Of a stretch of DNA of 64,000 bases, positions 8,969 through 17,667 are shown one piece after another. This DNA is from Nostoc sp. TH1S01 (GTDB lineage: Bacteria > Cyanobacteriota > Cyanobacteriia > Cyanobacteriales > Nostocaceae), in NCBI GenBank assembly GCA_018993265.1, contig JAGKSW010000037.1, positions 43,475 through 107,474 on the forward strand, in the 5' to 3' direction. Under the pieces are notes generated by a model that worked only from the letters and a program-made list of their open reading frames with translations, was not told where the DNA came from and did no database searches. The position numbers and the translations under genes were made by a program. The first letter of the stretch is position 1. Every line of letters starts with the position of its first letter.

Positions 8969-9928
8969 ATGGAAAAGCGAAAATTAGGTACATCTGCCGT
9001 AGAAATCACACCCATCATCGTGGGAACTTGGCAAGCTGGCAAAAAGATGTGGGTAGGAATTGAAGACGCTGACTCAATTAAAGCCATCCGCGCCGCCTTT
9101 GAAGCTGGAATTACCACTGTTGACACAGCCGAAGTTTATGGGGAAGGTCACTCTGAGCGCATTGTAGCCGAAGCTTTATCAGATGTGCGCGACCAAGTAC
9201 AGTATGCCACAAAAGTTTTTGCTAACCATCTGAAGTACGATCAAGTGATTGAGGCTTGCGTTCGCTCTTTAAAAAACCTCAAAACTGACTATATCGACCT
9301 TTATCAAATTCATTGGCCCTCCGGCTCGTTTAATAGTGAAATTGTACCCATCGAGGAAACGATGAAGGCTTTAAATGAGCTAAAACAGCAAGGAAAAATT
9401 AGAGCAATTGGTGTTTCTAACTTTTCTCGCGCTCAATTGGCCCAAGCATCACAATATGGACGCATCGATAGCTTACAACCACCATATTCACTATTTTGGC
9501 GGCAGGTTGAAAAAGATGCTATGCCCTATTGTATCGAAAATCAAATTTCTATCTTGGCTTATTCACCCTTAGCCCAAGGATTATTAACTGGTAAATTTAC
9601 GCGCGGTCAGAAATTTGCGCCAGAAGATAACCGTTCTGACAATAAACTATTTCAAGGCGAAAACTTTGAACGCGCTCAACAAGCTTTAGATAAACTACGT
9701 CCTATAGCTGAACGCCATAATTGTAGTTTGGCGCAGTTAGCTTTAGCTTGGTTAATTGCCCAACCCCAAGCCAATGCGATCGCAGGCGCACGTTATCCTG
9801 AACAAGCAAAGGATAATGCTTTAGCTGCTGATGTCAAACTCTCCGCTAATGAAATTGACGAAATTGATTCTATTGGGCGAATTGTCACCGATCATCTAGA
9901 TAAAAACCCAGTTATGTGGAATTGGTAA
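8969..9928 (+). CDS. Aldo/keto reductase
   Basis: 319 residues with the (alpha/beta)8 AKR pattern. The catalytic tetrad is visible: Asp52 (TVDTAEVYG), Tyr57, Lys82 (ATKVF) and His115 (QIHWP). GVSNFSRAQL and YSPLAQGLLTGKF are typical for the family, which reduces aldehydes and ketones with NADPH. The substrate is unknown. It is a single gene, followed by a repeat-type hairpin. Confidence 0.9.
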   Translation: MEKRKLGTSAVEITPIIVGTWQAGKKMWVGIEDADSIKAIRAAFEAGITTVDTAEVYGEGHSERIVAEALSDVRDQVQYATKVFANHLKYDQVIEACVRSLKNLKTDYIDLYQIHWPSGSFNSEIVPIEETMKALNELKQQGKIRAIGVSNFSRAQLAQASQYGRIDSLQPPYSLFWRQVEKDAMPYCIENQISILAYSPLAQGLLTGKFTRGQKFAPEDNRSDNKLFQGENFERAQQALDKLRPIAERHNCSLAQLALAWLIAQPQANAIAGARYPEQAKDNALAADVKLSANEIDEIDSIGRIVTDHLDKNPVMWNW

Positions 9929-9944
9929 GCTGCTATAGCAGCAA

Positions 9945-9977
9945 AGATCCCCGAATTTTCAAAAAAGTCGGGGGTCT
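9945..9977. repeat. AGATCCCCGA palindromic repeat, copy 1
   Basis: AGATCCCCGA and TCGGGGGTCT pair around an A/T-rich centre, 17 bp after the aldo/keto reductase stop. It may act as a terminator. A closely related, perfect palindrome lies at 21013-21045. Confidence 0.75.
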
Positions 9978-10336
9978 GAACCTTTTGCTCAACAACTAAC
10001 AACAAAGATTGCAAGAATAAACAAAATGTCAACTTTAGTAAACTACTAGTTGCTTATCTCTAAGTCAGTGCTAAATTGAATAACAAGACATCAAACAAAG
10101 TAAAACCAAACCCAAAGGGCAAACGACTATGATGTCTCCCGTCTGTAGCCCAAGCAAATATTCAGCATACCTATAATTAAAAGTGGTAAAAGCCAAAAAA
10201 TACAAAAGGCGAAGCCAAATCCCAAAGCGGAAAAACAAAGATTGCTGAAGTTGCTAGTTATTAAGTCCACCTTAGTTGTTTACTCTCTCGATTATTTAGC
10301 TAAGTTTAAAAAATTTGAAACCTGTGAATTCCCAAT
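9978..10336. other. Intergenic, no gene seen
   Basis: No convincing open frame. It holds AGCAAATATTCAGCATA (10153-10169), also present at 3574-3590. A small RNA cannot be excluded. Confidence 0.35.
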
Positions 10337-10368
10337 AACCTGGTCACCGTTGACCAGGTTTTGAGCTT
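10337..10368. terminator. Bidirectional terminator between reductase and sbcC
   Basis: A perfect 10-bp stem, AACCTGGTCA (10337-10346), loop CCGT, TGACCAGGTT (10351-10360), followed by a T-containing tract. It sits between convergent genes. Confidence 0.75.
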
Positions 10369-10405
10369 TATATATCTATAATATATAGATTTGATTTTGA
10401 TCAAA

Positions 10406-13400
10406 CTAAACCAACAATCTTACCTGTGAACCTTGTTGAGTTTTATTGACTTCAATGCGGGCTTGAAAGGCTTCTTTGAGGTGGGGCATGTGGGTGACGG
10501 TGAGGATGCAGGCAAAATCAGAAGAGATGGCATTGATAGCAGCAATTAGGCGATCGCATCCTTCAGCATCTTGTGTACCAAAGCCTTCGTCGATAATTAA
10601 CAACTGCAACGCCGCCCCCGCCCTTTGTGCTAATAATTTCGCCATTGCTAACCGGATGGCAAAGTTAATTCTAAATGCTTCGCCACCAGAGTAAGTTTCA
10701 TAAGCGCGAGTTCCCTGAGCATCGGCAATTAAAATATCTAAGGTATCGATCAACTTGGCATTCTTCTTGGTCGATTTGCCGCTACGTCCAGCTTTTTGGG
10801 TGACAAATTGCACATGCAACTGATTGGCACTCAACCGTGCTAACAATTGATTTGTCTCTGCTTCTAGTTGCGGCAACACATTTTCAATCATCAAAGCTTG
10901 GATACCATTTTTACCAAATGCCAAAGCCAACTCGTGGTAAACACGGTACTGCTTTTTACAAGCTTGCAGTTGTTGTTGTTGTTCTTCGTACTGCACTTGT
11001 AAGGTTTCTAATTGATGGGCGAGTTGTTCTAAACGCCCCAATTTGGCAATTTGTTCATCCAGTTGTCGCCTGCGGATAGTTAACTGCTGTTCTAAAGCTT
11101 GAATTTGCTCAATCGGGTTAGCAGACTGGGCTAATTGTTGGACAATTTCATCAATTTGGCTGGCGAGTTTTTGTCGTTCGTTTAACCGAGTAGTTTTCGC
11201 TGCTTCAAGTTCTTGTAGTCTCCCTTGCAGTTGGGGATACTGCTGTTGGGCTGACAACAATTGTTGATAACGTAATTGCCAAGCTTGCCCTTGACGGACT
11301 GCTTGACGTAAATTATTGTGCTGCTCTGCACTATAACCAATTTCCGCAATTTGACGCTCAAGCGCCGCAATTTGTTTGGCGCATTCAGAATCAGTTTGTT
11401 CTTGCTGAATTCTTGTTTGTAATTGGGCGATAGTTGCTTGTAATTCTGGCTTGCGGGCGGTTAGTTGAGTTTGGCGTTTCAGCGCGTCTTTAATTTGCCC
11501 TTGTTTAATTTCTGCCCAGCGCCATCTTTCAACTTCACTCCGCGCTAAGGCATGGTCTTGCTCATTGTAATTTAATCGTTGCAGATATTCGTCTAATTGT
11601 CGCAGTTCTTTTTGTTTATCGTGGGCATAATCACCAGCTTGGAGCGATCGCTCTAAATGTTGCCTTTCCTGCGCCAGTTGTTGTAACTGTTGTTCTGCAT
11701 CACTTGTCGTTTCTAGTTGGGCTGCTAATTGTCCTCGTTGTTCTCGCAACGAGTCATAAGGTGACAATTTCTGGGAAATTGCGCGGTATTCTTGCCGCAA
11801 AGCCTGAATTTCTCTGTCTGTACAAGCTAATTGCTCGCGGAATACCCACAATTGCTCCTCCGTTTCCTTGTACTCCGATTTAGTTTTATCCGCAACTCGA
11901 TTCCAATGATGCTCATCTAACGGACGTTCACACAAAGGACAAATTGCATCGGGGTTGCGGAGCATTTGTAATTTTTGGTCTAATTCGCCTAATAACCTCT
12001 CATATTCTCGTTGCTGTCCTTGCAGGCGCTCAATAAAGTGCCTTCTTTCTTGCCCTTTTTCTTGCACGCGTTGCAAATAAACCCGATCTTTCTCCATTTG
12101 TTCAATTTGCATCGCCACCGCCATGACTGCTTGTTGCAGTTCCGGGTGGCGTTGGGAGGCGCGGTGCAATTGATGTTCTGTGGCTTGGATTTGTTCTAAT
12201 CTGGCGACTAAACTAGCTTGGATTCTATCTAAGTGAGTTTGCAAACTTTGACGCTGTTGCAATAAAGGCGAAACCTGCATTTGTAATTCATCCAACTGCG
12301 CCACCCGACGACGTGCGGCGGTGAGTTGTCCTAAAGCAGCTTCAACTTCGCCTGATTTACTCAGCGTTTGCTGAATTTCTTGTTCCTGCTGTGCTAAAGC
12401 TTCGAGTTGCGCTTGAACTTGTTGAAGTTGCCTTTCAATGTCGTGAATTTGCCCAGTTAATTGCTGCTGCTTTTGTTGACGTAATGTTGTGGCGCGAGTG
12501 TGTTGCTCAAATTTAGCTGCAAAAGCTTCTTCTTGAGATTGGAGGTTTTGGTAATGAACGTAACCGTTTTTAATTTCTGCTTCTTGATTTAAGATAGCGG
12601 CTAACTCTGCCAGTTGAGTTTTAACTGATGATTGCTCTTGCTGGAGGCGATCGCAATCTTGGGTTAAATTCTGATATTGTTGCCTGACAAAGCTGAGTTG
12701 TTGTTCCCAATTTTGTCGCTGGTGTTGGACAACTTGCAAACTTTGTAATTGAATATTTTCAAAAGCTTGTACTTGTTGCAGTTGATTGAGTTCGGCTTCT
12801 AATTCTGCTCTTTGAGCGTCTGTAAATTCCCGTTGTTGCAGTTGAGTTTTAATCGATTCCAAAGAACGCTCTAATTCTTCCGCCCTGGCTTTATATTGTC
12901 GGGAAGAATCTTTTGCTCGTTCTTCCAAATCATCATACTGCGTTAGTTTTAACAACTCTGCCAAAATTTCCTTACGTTCTGTCGGGCGCTTCAGCATAAA
13001 TTCATCAGCACGACCTTGACGTAAGTAAGCAGAATTAATAAAAGTATCGTAATCGAGTTTGATATGTTCTAAAATCAAATCTTGAGTTGCCCTGACTCCT
13101 TTACCAGTCAGGGGACGAAACCCAGAAGGCGTTTCGATTTGAAATTCTAAAACACTAGTTGCACCCCGAACTCTTGTGCGAATTACGCGATAAAGTTGCT
13201 GATTAATTTGAAAAGTGAAATCAACGCGGACTTCTTTTGCTCCAGCATGGATGACATCATCCTCTGTTGAAGCACGACTTTCACCCCAAATTGCCCATGT
13301 AATCGCCTCAAGCAAAGACGATTTACCTGCACCATTAGAACCAGAAATACAAGCCGTATGCAAACCACGAAAATCTAAAGTAGCATCACGGTAACTAAGG

Positions 13401-13432
13401 AAGTTTTTGATGATAAGTTGTACTGGAATCAT
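10406..13432 (-). CDS. sbcC: Exonuclease subunit SbcC (Rad50-like)
   Basis: 1008 residues, normal for SbcC. An ABC-type ATPase head is split by a very long Gln-rich coiled coil. Walker A is GSNGAGKSS (31-39). The zinc-hook CPLC lies near 498. The ABC signature YSGGEAFR is near 914 and Walker B LLIIDEGFGTQD near 949. With the nuclease SbcD it forms the Mre11-Rad50 type complex that opens DNA hairpins and processes double-strand ends. sbcD is not next to it, which is common in cyanobacteria. In a genome so rich in palindromes, hairpin cleavage by SbcCD is relevant. Confidence 0.95.
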   Translation of the reverse strand: MIPVQLIIKNFLSYRDATLDFRGLHTACISGSNGAGKSSLLEAITWAIWGESRASTEDDVIHAGAKEVRVDFTFQINQQLYRVIRTRVRGATSVLEFQIETPSGFRPLTGKGVRATQDLILEHIKLDYDTFINSAYLRQGRADEFMLKRPTERKEILAELLKLTQYDDLEERAKDSSRQYKARAEELERSLESIKTQLQQREFTDAQRAELEAELNQLQQVQAFENIQLQSLQVVQHQRQNWEQQLSFVRQQYQNLTQDCDRLQQEQSSVKTQLAELAAILNQEAEIKNGYVHYQNLQSQEEAFAAKFEQHTRATTLRQQKQQQLTGQIHDIERQLQQVQAQLEALAQQEQEIQQTLSKSGEVEAALGQLTAARRRVAQLDELQMQVSPLLQQRQSLQTHLDRIQASLVARLEQIQATEHQLHRASQRHPELQQAVMAVAMQIEQMEKDRVYLQRVQEKGQERRHFIERLQGQQREYERLLGELDQKLQMLRNPDAICPLCERPLDEHHWNRVADKTKSEYKETEEQLWVFREQLACTDREIQALRQEYRAISQKLSPYDSLREQRGQLAAQLETTSDAEQQLQQLAQERQHLERSLQAGDYAHDKQKELRQLDEYLQRLNYNEQDHALARSEVERWRWAEIKQGQIKDALKRQTQLTARKPELQATIAQLQTRIQQEQTDSECAKQIAALERQIAEIGYSAEQHNNLRQAVRQGQAWQLRYQQLLSAQQQYPQLQGRLQELEAAKTTRLNERQKLASQIDEIVQQLAQSANPIEQIQALEQQLTIRRRQLDEQIAKLGRLEQLAHQLETLQVQYEEQQQQLQACKKQYRVYHELALAFGKNGIQALMIENVLPQLEAETNQLLARLSANQLHVQFVTQKAGRSGKSTKKNAKLIDTLDILIADAQGTRAYETYSGGEAFRINFAIRLAMAKLLAQRAGAALQLLIIDEGFGTQDAEGCDRLIAAINAISSDFACILTVTHMPHLKEAFQARIEVNKTQQGSQVRLLV

Positions 13433-13697
13433 TGAGGCAATAGCGCCACATCTAGGATTTAATGAACGAGCAGTACAGATGCACTCTAGATAGTTTAGCT
13501 AGGTAAATATCAGTATTCTAGTCCTAAAGTCTGTAATTTTACGAAAATTAACAATATTATGAGCAAGTTTTTCCTGCTGGGCAAATTATTTTATTCATTT
13601 TCAAAGAAAAATGAAACTGTACATAGTTGATTTTGTGTATCAGTAATTATGGTAATATACTAAGCTATTTCTGTTTCAAGCGGCGACTAAGCTCACT

Positions 13698-14441
13698 CTA
13701 CATTTTCTCTTTACTCACTACAACAAAGCCGCGTGTCTTCCCTGAAGTTGTATCAGTAGTGTTCATCGCCTTCCATAAATCTGCGGTTTTTACCCACACT
13801 GGCGGATATTTATAACGAGAAACATCCATAATTAAAAATCTATCTGTCTGCTCATTGTAAGCAGCGATGGGTGAAATATGCCCTCCTTTTTCTTGACCAA
13901 TTTCTTTACGTAAATAGTTAACTATTACAAAGTTATTCGGTTGCTTTAAATTTGCTGATACTAGCTGACGAAACTGTTCTAAATTAGTATCGGCTGCATG
14001 ATAAACCTTGACTTGAACATCATAACTAGCAATTAATCCGCCTAATTGATCTAAAGTCATTCCTTGACGGGCAACAACTTCAGGCTTAATAACTGTTTTA
14101 GTTTTTTCATTGCTAAAAAAGTTTTCTTGAGTAAACACTCTGTAAGGAGAATATTGTTGTGATTCTGGCGCGAGTATTCCTAAACTATTTAACACCATCA
14201 CACTACTAGCAACACCACAAAAAGCTTGATTAGTTTGAGTGACAAACTGCATACTCAACGGGAAAAAGTCTTCTCTTGAGCGACTTTGAATTAATAACTT
14301 TTCTCCCTCTTTGGAATTAAAAGCAATTAAGTTATTAGAGAGGGGTAATGTTTGAGAAATAACCGTTCCGCTAGAAACACAAAACCAGATAATTGCAGCC
14401 TTAACAGATGTTTGAAAAGCTTGGCGTACCTTTAAATTCAT
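13698..14441 (-). CDS. Prokaryotic phytochelatin synthase-like peptidase
   Basis: 247 residues, the size of the short bacterial enzyme known from Nostoc, which has only the catalytic domain. The papain-like triad is visible: Cys75 (NQAFCGVASS), His188 (KGGHISPI) and Asp206 (FLIMDVSRY), with the same spacing as in the Nostoc enzyme. The N-terminus (IIWFCVSSGTVISQ) looks like a signal peptide or anchor, so it may act outside the cytoplasm. The bacterial form mainly removes Gly from glutathione and makes little phytochelatin. A GGAGAAG site precedes the ATG. It is the last gene of a minus-strand cluster, 32 bp after the osmoprotectant-type binding protein. Confidence 0.9.
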   Translation of the reverse strand: MNLKVRQAFQTSVKAAIIWFCVSSGTVISQTLPLSNNLIAFNSKEGEKLLIQSRSREDFFPLSMQFVTQTNQAFCGVASSVMVLNSLGILAPESQQYSPYRVFTQENFFSNEKTKTVIKPEVVARQGMTLDQLGGLIASYDVQVKVYHAADTNLEQFRQLVSANLKQPNNFVIVNYLRKEIGQEKGGHISPIAAYNEQTDRFLIMDVSRYKYPPVWVKTADLWKAMNTTDTTSGKTRGFVVVSKEKM

Positions 14442-14473
14442 AACTTCTCCATTGAAACACTCTGCGCCTCTTG

Positions 14474-15406
14474 TTACTGAGCGAAGCCGAAGTATACGTC
14501 TTTGCGTGAGGCTAATCCCTTTGTTTTACGAAAGTCATGCACAACTTCTTTAATATCTCTTAGTTCGCCTTCAACTAAATAATTTAACTGGCGCATTTCA
14601 TCTGCGGAAATTTTACCAGAAAGTTGAGCGATCGCACCTCTCAATTCCGGGTATTTATTTAAAGTTTCTTGCCTTACAATTGGTGTAGCTTCGTAAGGGG
14701 GAAAATATTTTTTATCGTCTTTCAACACAGCCAAACCTAAACGAGCAATCTGTCCATCAGTAGAATTTCCTGCTACCATATCGACTTGCTTTTGAATTAA
14801 GGCGCGGTATATTAAACCCAAGTCCATAATTTGCGGTGGTTTAGAAAAACGCAAATTATAGGTTTTCGCTAAACCCGGAAAACCATCTGCGCGTTCTAAA
14901 AATTCATAGCCAAAACCGCCGCGCCATTGCGGTGTATATTGTGCAGCTTGAGATAAAGTTTGAATATTATATTTTTTCGCCTCTTCACCGCGAATTACCA
15001 TTGCAAATGTATTTTCAAAGCCCAAGCTAGGCATAACTTCCAGCTTAAATTGTTGGGAGTATGCTTGTTTTAGTTTCTCGTAAACTTCCTTTGGATTATT
15101 CAAAGATTTTTGTTTAAGAATACCAGTAAAAGCTGTGCCTGTATACTCGATATACGCATCTATTTTGCCAGCCAGAATAGCATTATGGCAAACAAAAGAA
15201 CCACCCAAACGAGGACGACGCGCAACTTTAAGATTAGTTGTAGCTTCAATTTGTTGGGCTAACAGTTCACCTAAAATATCTTGTTCTGTAAAATCTTTAG
15301 AGGCAATAATAATATCACCCGTGGAATTATTAGAGCTAGGGTTACAAGCTGCGATCGCCACTACTAAAGTAAAAGTTAAAATGAAAAATATCAAAAATTT
15401 TTTCAT
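14474..15406 (-). CDS. Osmoprotectant-type ABC transporter binding lipoprotein
   Basis: 310 residues with a lipoprotein signal peptide: hydrophobic stretch, then VAIAAC with the lipidated Cys21. The fold is that of the quaternary-amine binding proteins (OpuC/OsmF/ProX group): ASKDFTEQDILGELLAQQIE, GGSFVCHNAILAGKIDAYIEYTGTAF, and VDMVAGNSTDGQIA. Members bind glycine betaine, choline, carnitine and related solutes; some have other ligands. The order in the cluster is ATPase, permease, this protein, phytochelatin synthase, all minus, with 26 bp to the permease. Confidence 0.88.
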   Translation of the reverse strand: MKKFLIFFILTFTLVVAIAACNPSSNNSTGDIIIASKDFTEQDILGELLAQQIEATTNLKVARRPRLGGSFVCHNAILAGKIDAYIEYTGTAFTGILKQKSLNNPKEVYEKLKQAYSQQFKLEVMPSLGFENTFAMVIRGEEAKKYNIQTLSQAAQYTPQWRGGFGYEFLERADGFPGLAKTYNLRFSKPPQIMDLGLIYRALIQKQVDMVAGNSTDGQIARLGLAVLKDDKKYFPPYEATPIVRQETLNKYPELRGAIAQLSGKISADEMRQLNYLVEGELRDIKEVVHDFRKTKGLASRKDVYFGFAQ

Positions 15407-15432
15407 TACTTTTTACTAATAAACATCATCTT

Positions 15433-16065
15433 TTAACTTTTGATTTTTAATTTTGTTTCAAACAACCCAATTAGCAAATCGGCGAGTAAAGCAATCACGG
15501 CTGCTGGTACCGCTCCAGCTAAAATTAAATCATTATTCACCACTGCAATGCCGCGAAAAATAAACACGCCTAAACCACCAGCACCAATAGCAGCAGCAAT
15601 AGTGGCAATACCAATAGCTATGACTGTGGCGACTCTTACCCCAGCTAAAATTACACCCATTGCTAAGGGAATTTCTACCTGAAATAACAATTCTTTATCA
15701 GTCATCCCCATGCCTCTACCAGCTTCAATAATTGCTGGATCTACACTCGTAATCCCTGTGTAAGTATTACGAATTATTGGCAGAAAAGAATATAAAGTCA
15801 AAGCTACAATTGCCGGGACAACACCAATACCACCAATGACAGGTACAGGAATTAGTAAGCCAAATAATGCCAAACTAGGAACAGTTTGCAACACATTGGC
15901 AATCCCAAGAATGGGTTGACGCAACTGAGTTTGCCGCGTAATTAAAATGCCTAAAGGAATGCCGATAAGTGTGGCAATTGTAATCGCAATGCCTACCAAA
16001 AATAAATGTTCTAGCGTGTGCTGCAAAATTTCTGGGGCATACTTAATCAAGAAAAAATTTTTCAT
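15433..16065 (-). CDS. Osmoprotectant-type ABC transporter permease
   Basis: The start is taken at 16065 (MKNFFLIKYAPEIL), where ATG overlaps the TGA of the ATPase gene (ATGA), a sign of translational coupling; a start at 16092 would add nine residues. Several membrane helices and the BPD_transp_1 EAA-type loop (EAGRGMGMTDKELLFQVEIPLAMGVI read in two parts) are visible. The length, about 210 residues, fits OpuCB/OpuCD-type permeases. It pairs with the ATPase upstream. Confidence 0.88.
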   Translation of the reverse strand: MKNFFLIKYAPEILQHTLEHLFLVGIAITIATLIGIPLGILITRQTQLRQPILGIANVLQTVPSLALFGLLIPVPVIGGIGVVPAIVALTLYSFLPIIRNTYTGITSVDPAIIEAGRGMGMTDKELLFQVEIPLAMGVILAGVRVATVIAIGIATIAAAIGAGGLGVFIFRGIAVVNNDLILAGAVPAAVIALLADLLIGLFETKLKIKS

Positions 16066-16820
16066 AAATTGTCTTGCAGAGAACGCAGACATTGGAGAAA
16101 AGCTAGGCTTTCTGGATGTTGCGATCGCAGAAATTCCTCCTTTGTACCTAATACTACCAGTTCTCCGTCATACATTAACCCAATTCTGGAAGCTAAAACA
16201 AACGCTTCTTGAATATCATGCGTCACAAAAACCACTGTCTTACCTAGTTCTTGCTGTAACCGCCGAAATTCCTGTTGCAATTCCAAACGCGTAATCGGAT
16301 CGAGTGCGCCAAAGGGTTCGTCCATCAACAAAACTGGCGGATCTGCGGCTAAAGCCCGCGCTACGCCTACCCTTTGCCTTTGTCCCCCCGAAAGTTGATG
16401 AGGATAACGTGCAGCAAATTGCACAGGATCTAAACCTACTAATTGCAACAATTCATAAACTCGTGTTTTGATTTGTTTCGGTTTCCAACCCTCTAAACTA
16501 GGGACTAAACCAACATTACGTTCTACAGTGAAATGGGGAAATAAACCAGTTTCTTGAATTACATAACCAATCTTCCGCCGCAGTTTAATTTCATCCCATT
16601 GATTTGTCGGAATCCCATCAAATACTACTTCACCTTTTGTTGGTGTAAAAAGACGATTAATTAATTTCATTGTGGTAGTTTTACCGCTACCACTGCGTCC
16701 CAGCAATATTAAAGCTTCGCCTTGATCAATAGAAAAATTAAGATTTGATACTAAATTACGATGGTTACGGCTAAAGCTGACATCGCGGAATTCCACAGCA
16801 ATTTGGCGATTTGACGACAT
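16062..16820 (-). CDS. Osmoprotectant-type ABC transporter ATPase
   Basis: The start is taken at 16820 (MSSNRQIAVEFRDV), since residues further upstream do not look like ABC sequence. Walker A is GRSGSGKTTT, the signature LSGGQRQRVGVARAL, and Walker B PVLLMDEPFGALD with the switch His in FVTHDIQEA. It lacks the C-terminal CBS domains of OpuCA-type ATPases that sense ionic strength, so control may differ. It is the first gene of the cluster that ends with phytochelatin synthase. Confidence 0.9.
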   Translation of the reverse strand: MSSNRQIAVEFRDVSFSRNHRNLVSNLNFSIDQGEALILLGRSGSGKTTTMKLINRLFTPTKGEVVFDGIPTNQWDEIKLRRKIGYVIQETGLFPHFTVERNVGLVPSLEGWKPKQIKTRVYELLQLVGLDPVQFAARYPHQLSGGQRQRVGVARALAADPPVLLMDEPFGALDPITRLELQQEFRRLQQELGKTVVFVTHDIQEAFVLASRIGLMYDGELVVLGTKEEFLRSQHPESLAFLQCLRSLQDNL

Positions 16821-16967
16821 ACTTAGGTTTGTATTTATCAACACAAATTTATTTAATATTATTCCACTTAATATATTTCTTTGATCAGAGGAAGTAGAAA
16901 ATACTAACAATTAGATTCATAAAGAAGTAAACAAAACCTTTACAACAATAATTAAAAATTAAAAGTT

Positions 16968-17114
16968 ATGGTTATTTCACTCAAGCCTTTAGCAAATCAA
17001 GTCATTGTCATTACTGGTGCTTCTAGTGGAATTGGCTTAGTTACTGCCAGAATGGCTGCAAAAAGAGCAGGGTGGTTTCATACAACCAGAGAAAAAAATA
17101 AACCTAGCTTTTAA
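16968..17114 (+). pseudogene. Short-chain dehydrogenase fragment cut by an IS end
   Basis: Only the first 34 codons are dehydrogenase sequence: the NAD(P)-binding TGASSGIG motif at 16-23 and then TARMAAK. At 17068 the frame runs into CAGGGTGGTTTCATACAACC, the same 20 bases found at the edge of the ISAs1-like element at 63790, and stops at 17114. The rest of the gene is missing. It is read divergently from the ABC operon. Confidence 0.85.
17068..17087. mobile_element. Solo end of an ISAs1-like element
   Basis: Twenty bases identical to 63790-63809, which precede an ISAs1-like transposase start. No transposase follows here; the sequence passes into the structured element at 17117. Confidence 0.7.
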
Positions 17115-17116
17115 AG

Positions 17117-17360
17117 CCTCTCCCCCACAGGGGGCTACGGTGTACACAAAAATCTTCGTGTGGTGCATCTGTCCCGCCTGCCTCGGAATAAATTCCGAGT
17201 CTCATAGCGCAAGTCCTCCCAAGAGGACTCAACAAAAATTTTATTCCAGTCTACTTCAGTAGACTTTGGCTATGAGCCTGGAACTTTAGTTCTAGGCGGG
17301 AATGGCTTCAACCTAACAATCTCGACGTATGTGTACACGCTAGCCCCCGTGGGGGAGAGG
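17117..17360. mobile_element. 244-bp inverted-repeat element with structured core, copy 1
   Basis: About 30-bp inverted ends: the left runs from CCTCTCCCCCAC to GGTGTACAC (17117-17147), the right from GTGTACACGC to GGGGGAGAGG (17331-17360). The core folds into nested stems: TCCCGCCT (17172-17179) with AGGCGGGA (17294-17301), CTCATAGC (17201-17208) with GCTATGAG (17269-17276), and local hairpins at 17182-17199, 17212-17229, 17248-17265 and 17277-17296. There is no reading frame of note. A homologous core lies at 34806-35020. It looks like a non-autonomous element or structured RNA. Confidence 0.8.
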
Positions 17361-17667
17361 TTTGGAGAGGGGTCAAAATCTCGGCTACAAAACGAAAAAT
17401 TAAAACTTACTTTATGTTGGCTCAACTATATTGTTTTATTTAGGCGATCGCTTAAAATCTCTTCCTACTTTCGGAATATTTTGCGTGCTAATTTATCTAA
17501 CTTAAGTACTAAATTAATTTGTTATTAATAGATTGATAATTTAATCATAAAGTATAAGATACAAATATTAAATATCTCAAGAGAATTCCGCCATCAGTCA
17601 GAGGATTTATAGCCCAATAATTTTTAGCTTAGATATATAAATCTATCTCCTCAAAAACTTTCCAGCT
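17361..17667. other. Intergenic upstream of the first DUF2382 gene
   Basis: AT-rich with one GCGATCGC site at about 17443. It should hold the promoter of the 17668 gene. No other signal was recognised. Confidence 0.35.

Noticed and set aside
3574..10169. 17-nt identity AGCAAATATTCAGCATA at 3574 and 10153
   Set aside because: In AT-rich DNA of this length one such match can arise by chance; only weak similarity continues to the right.
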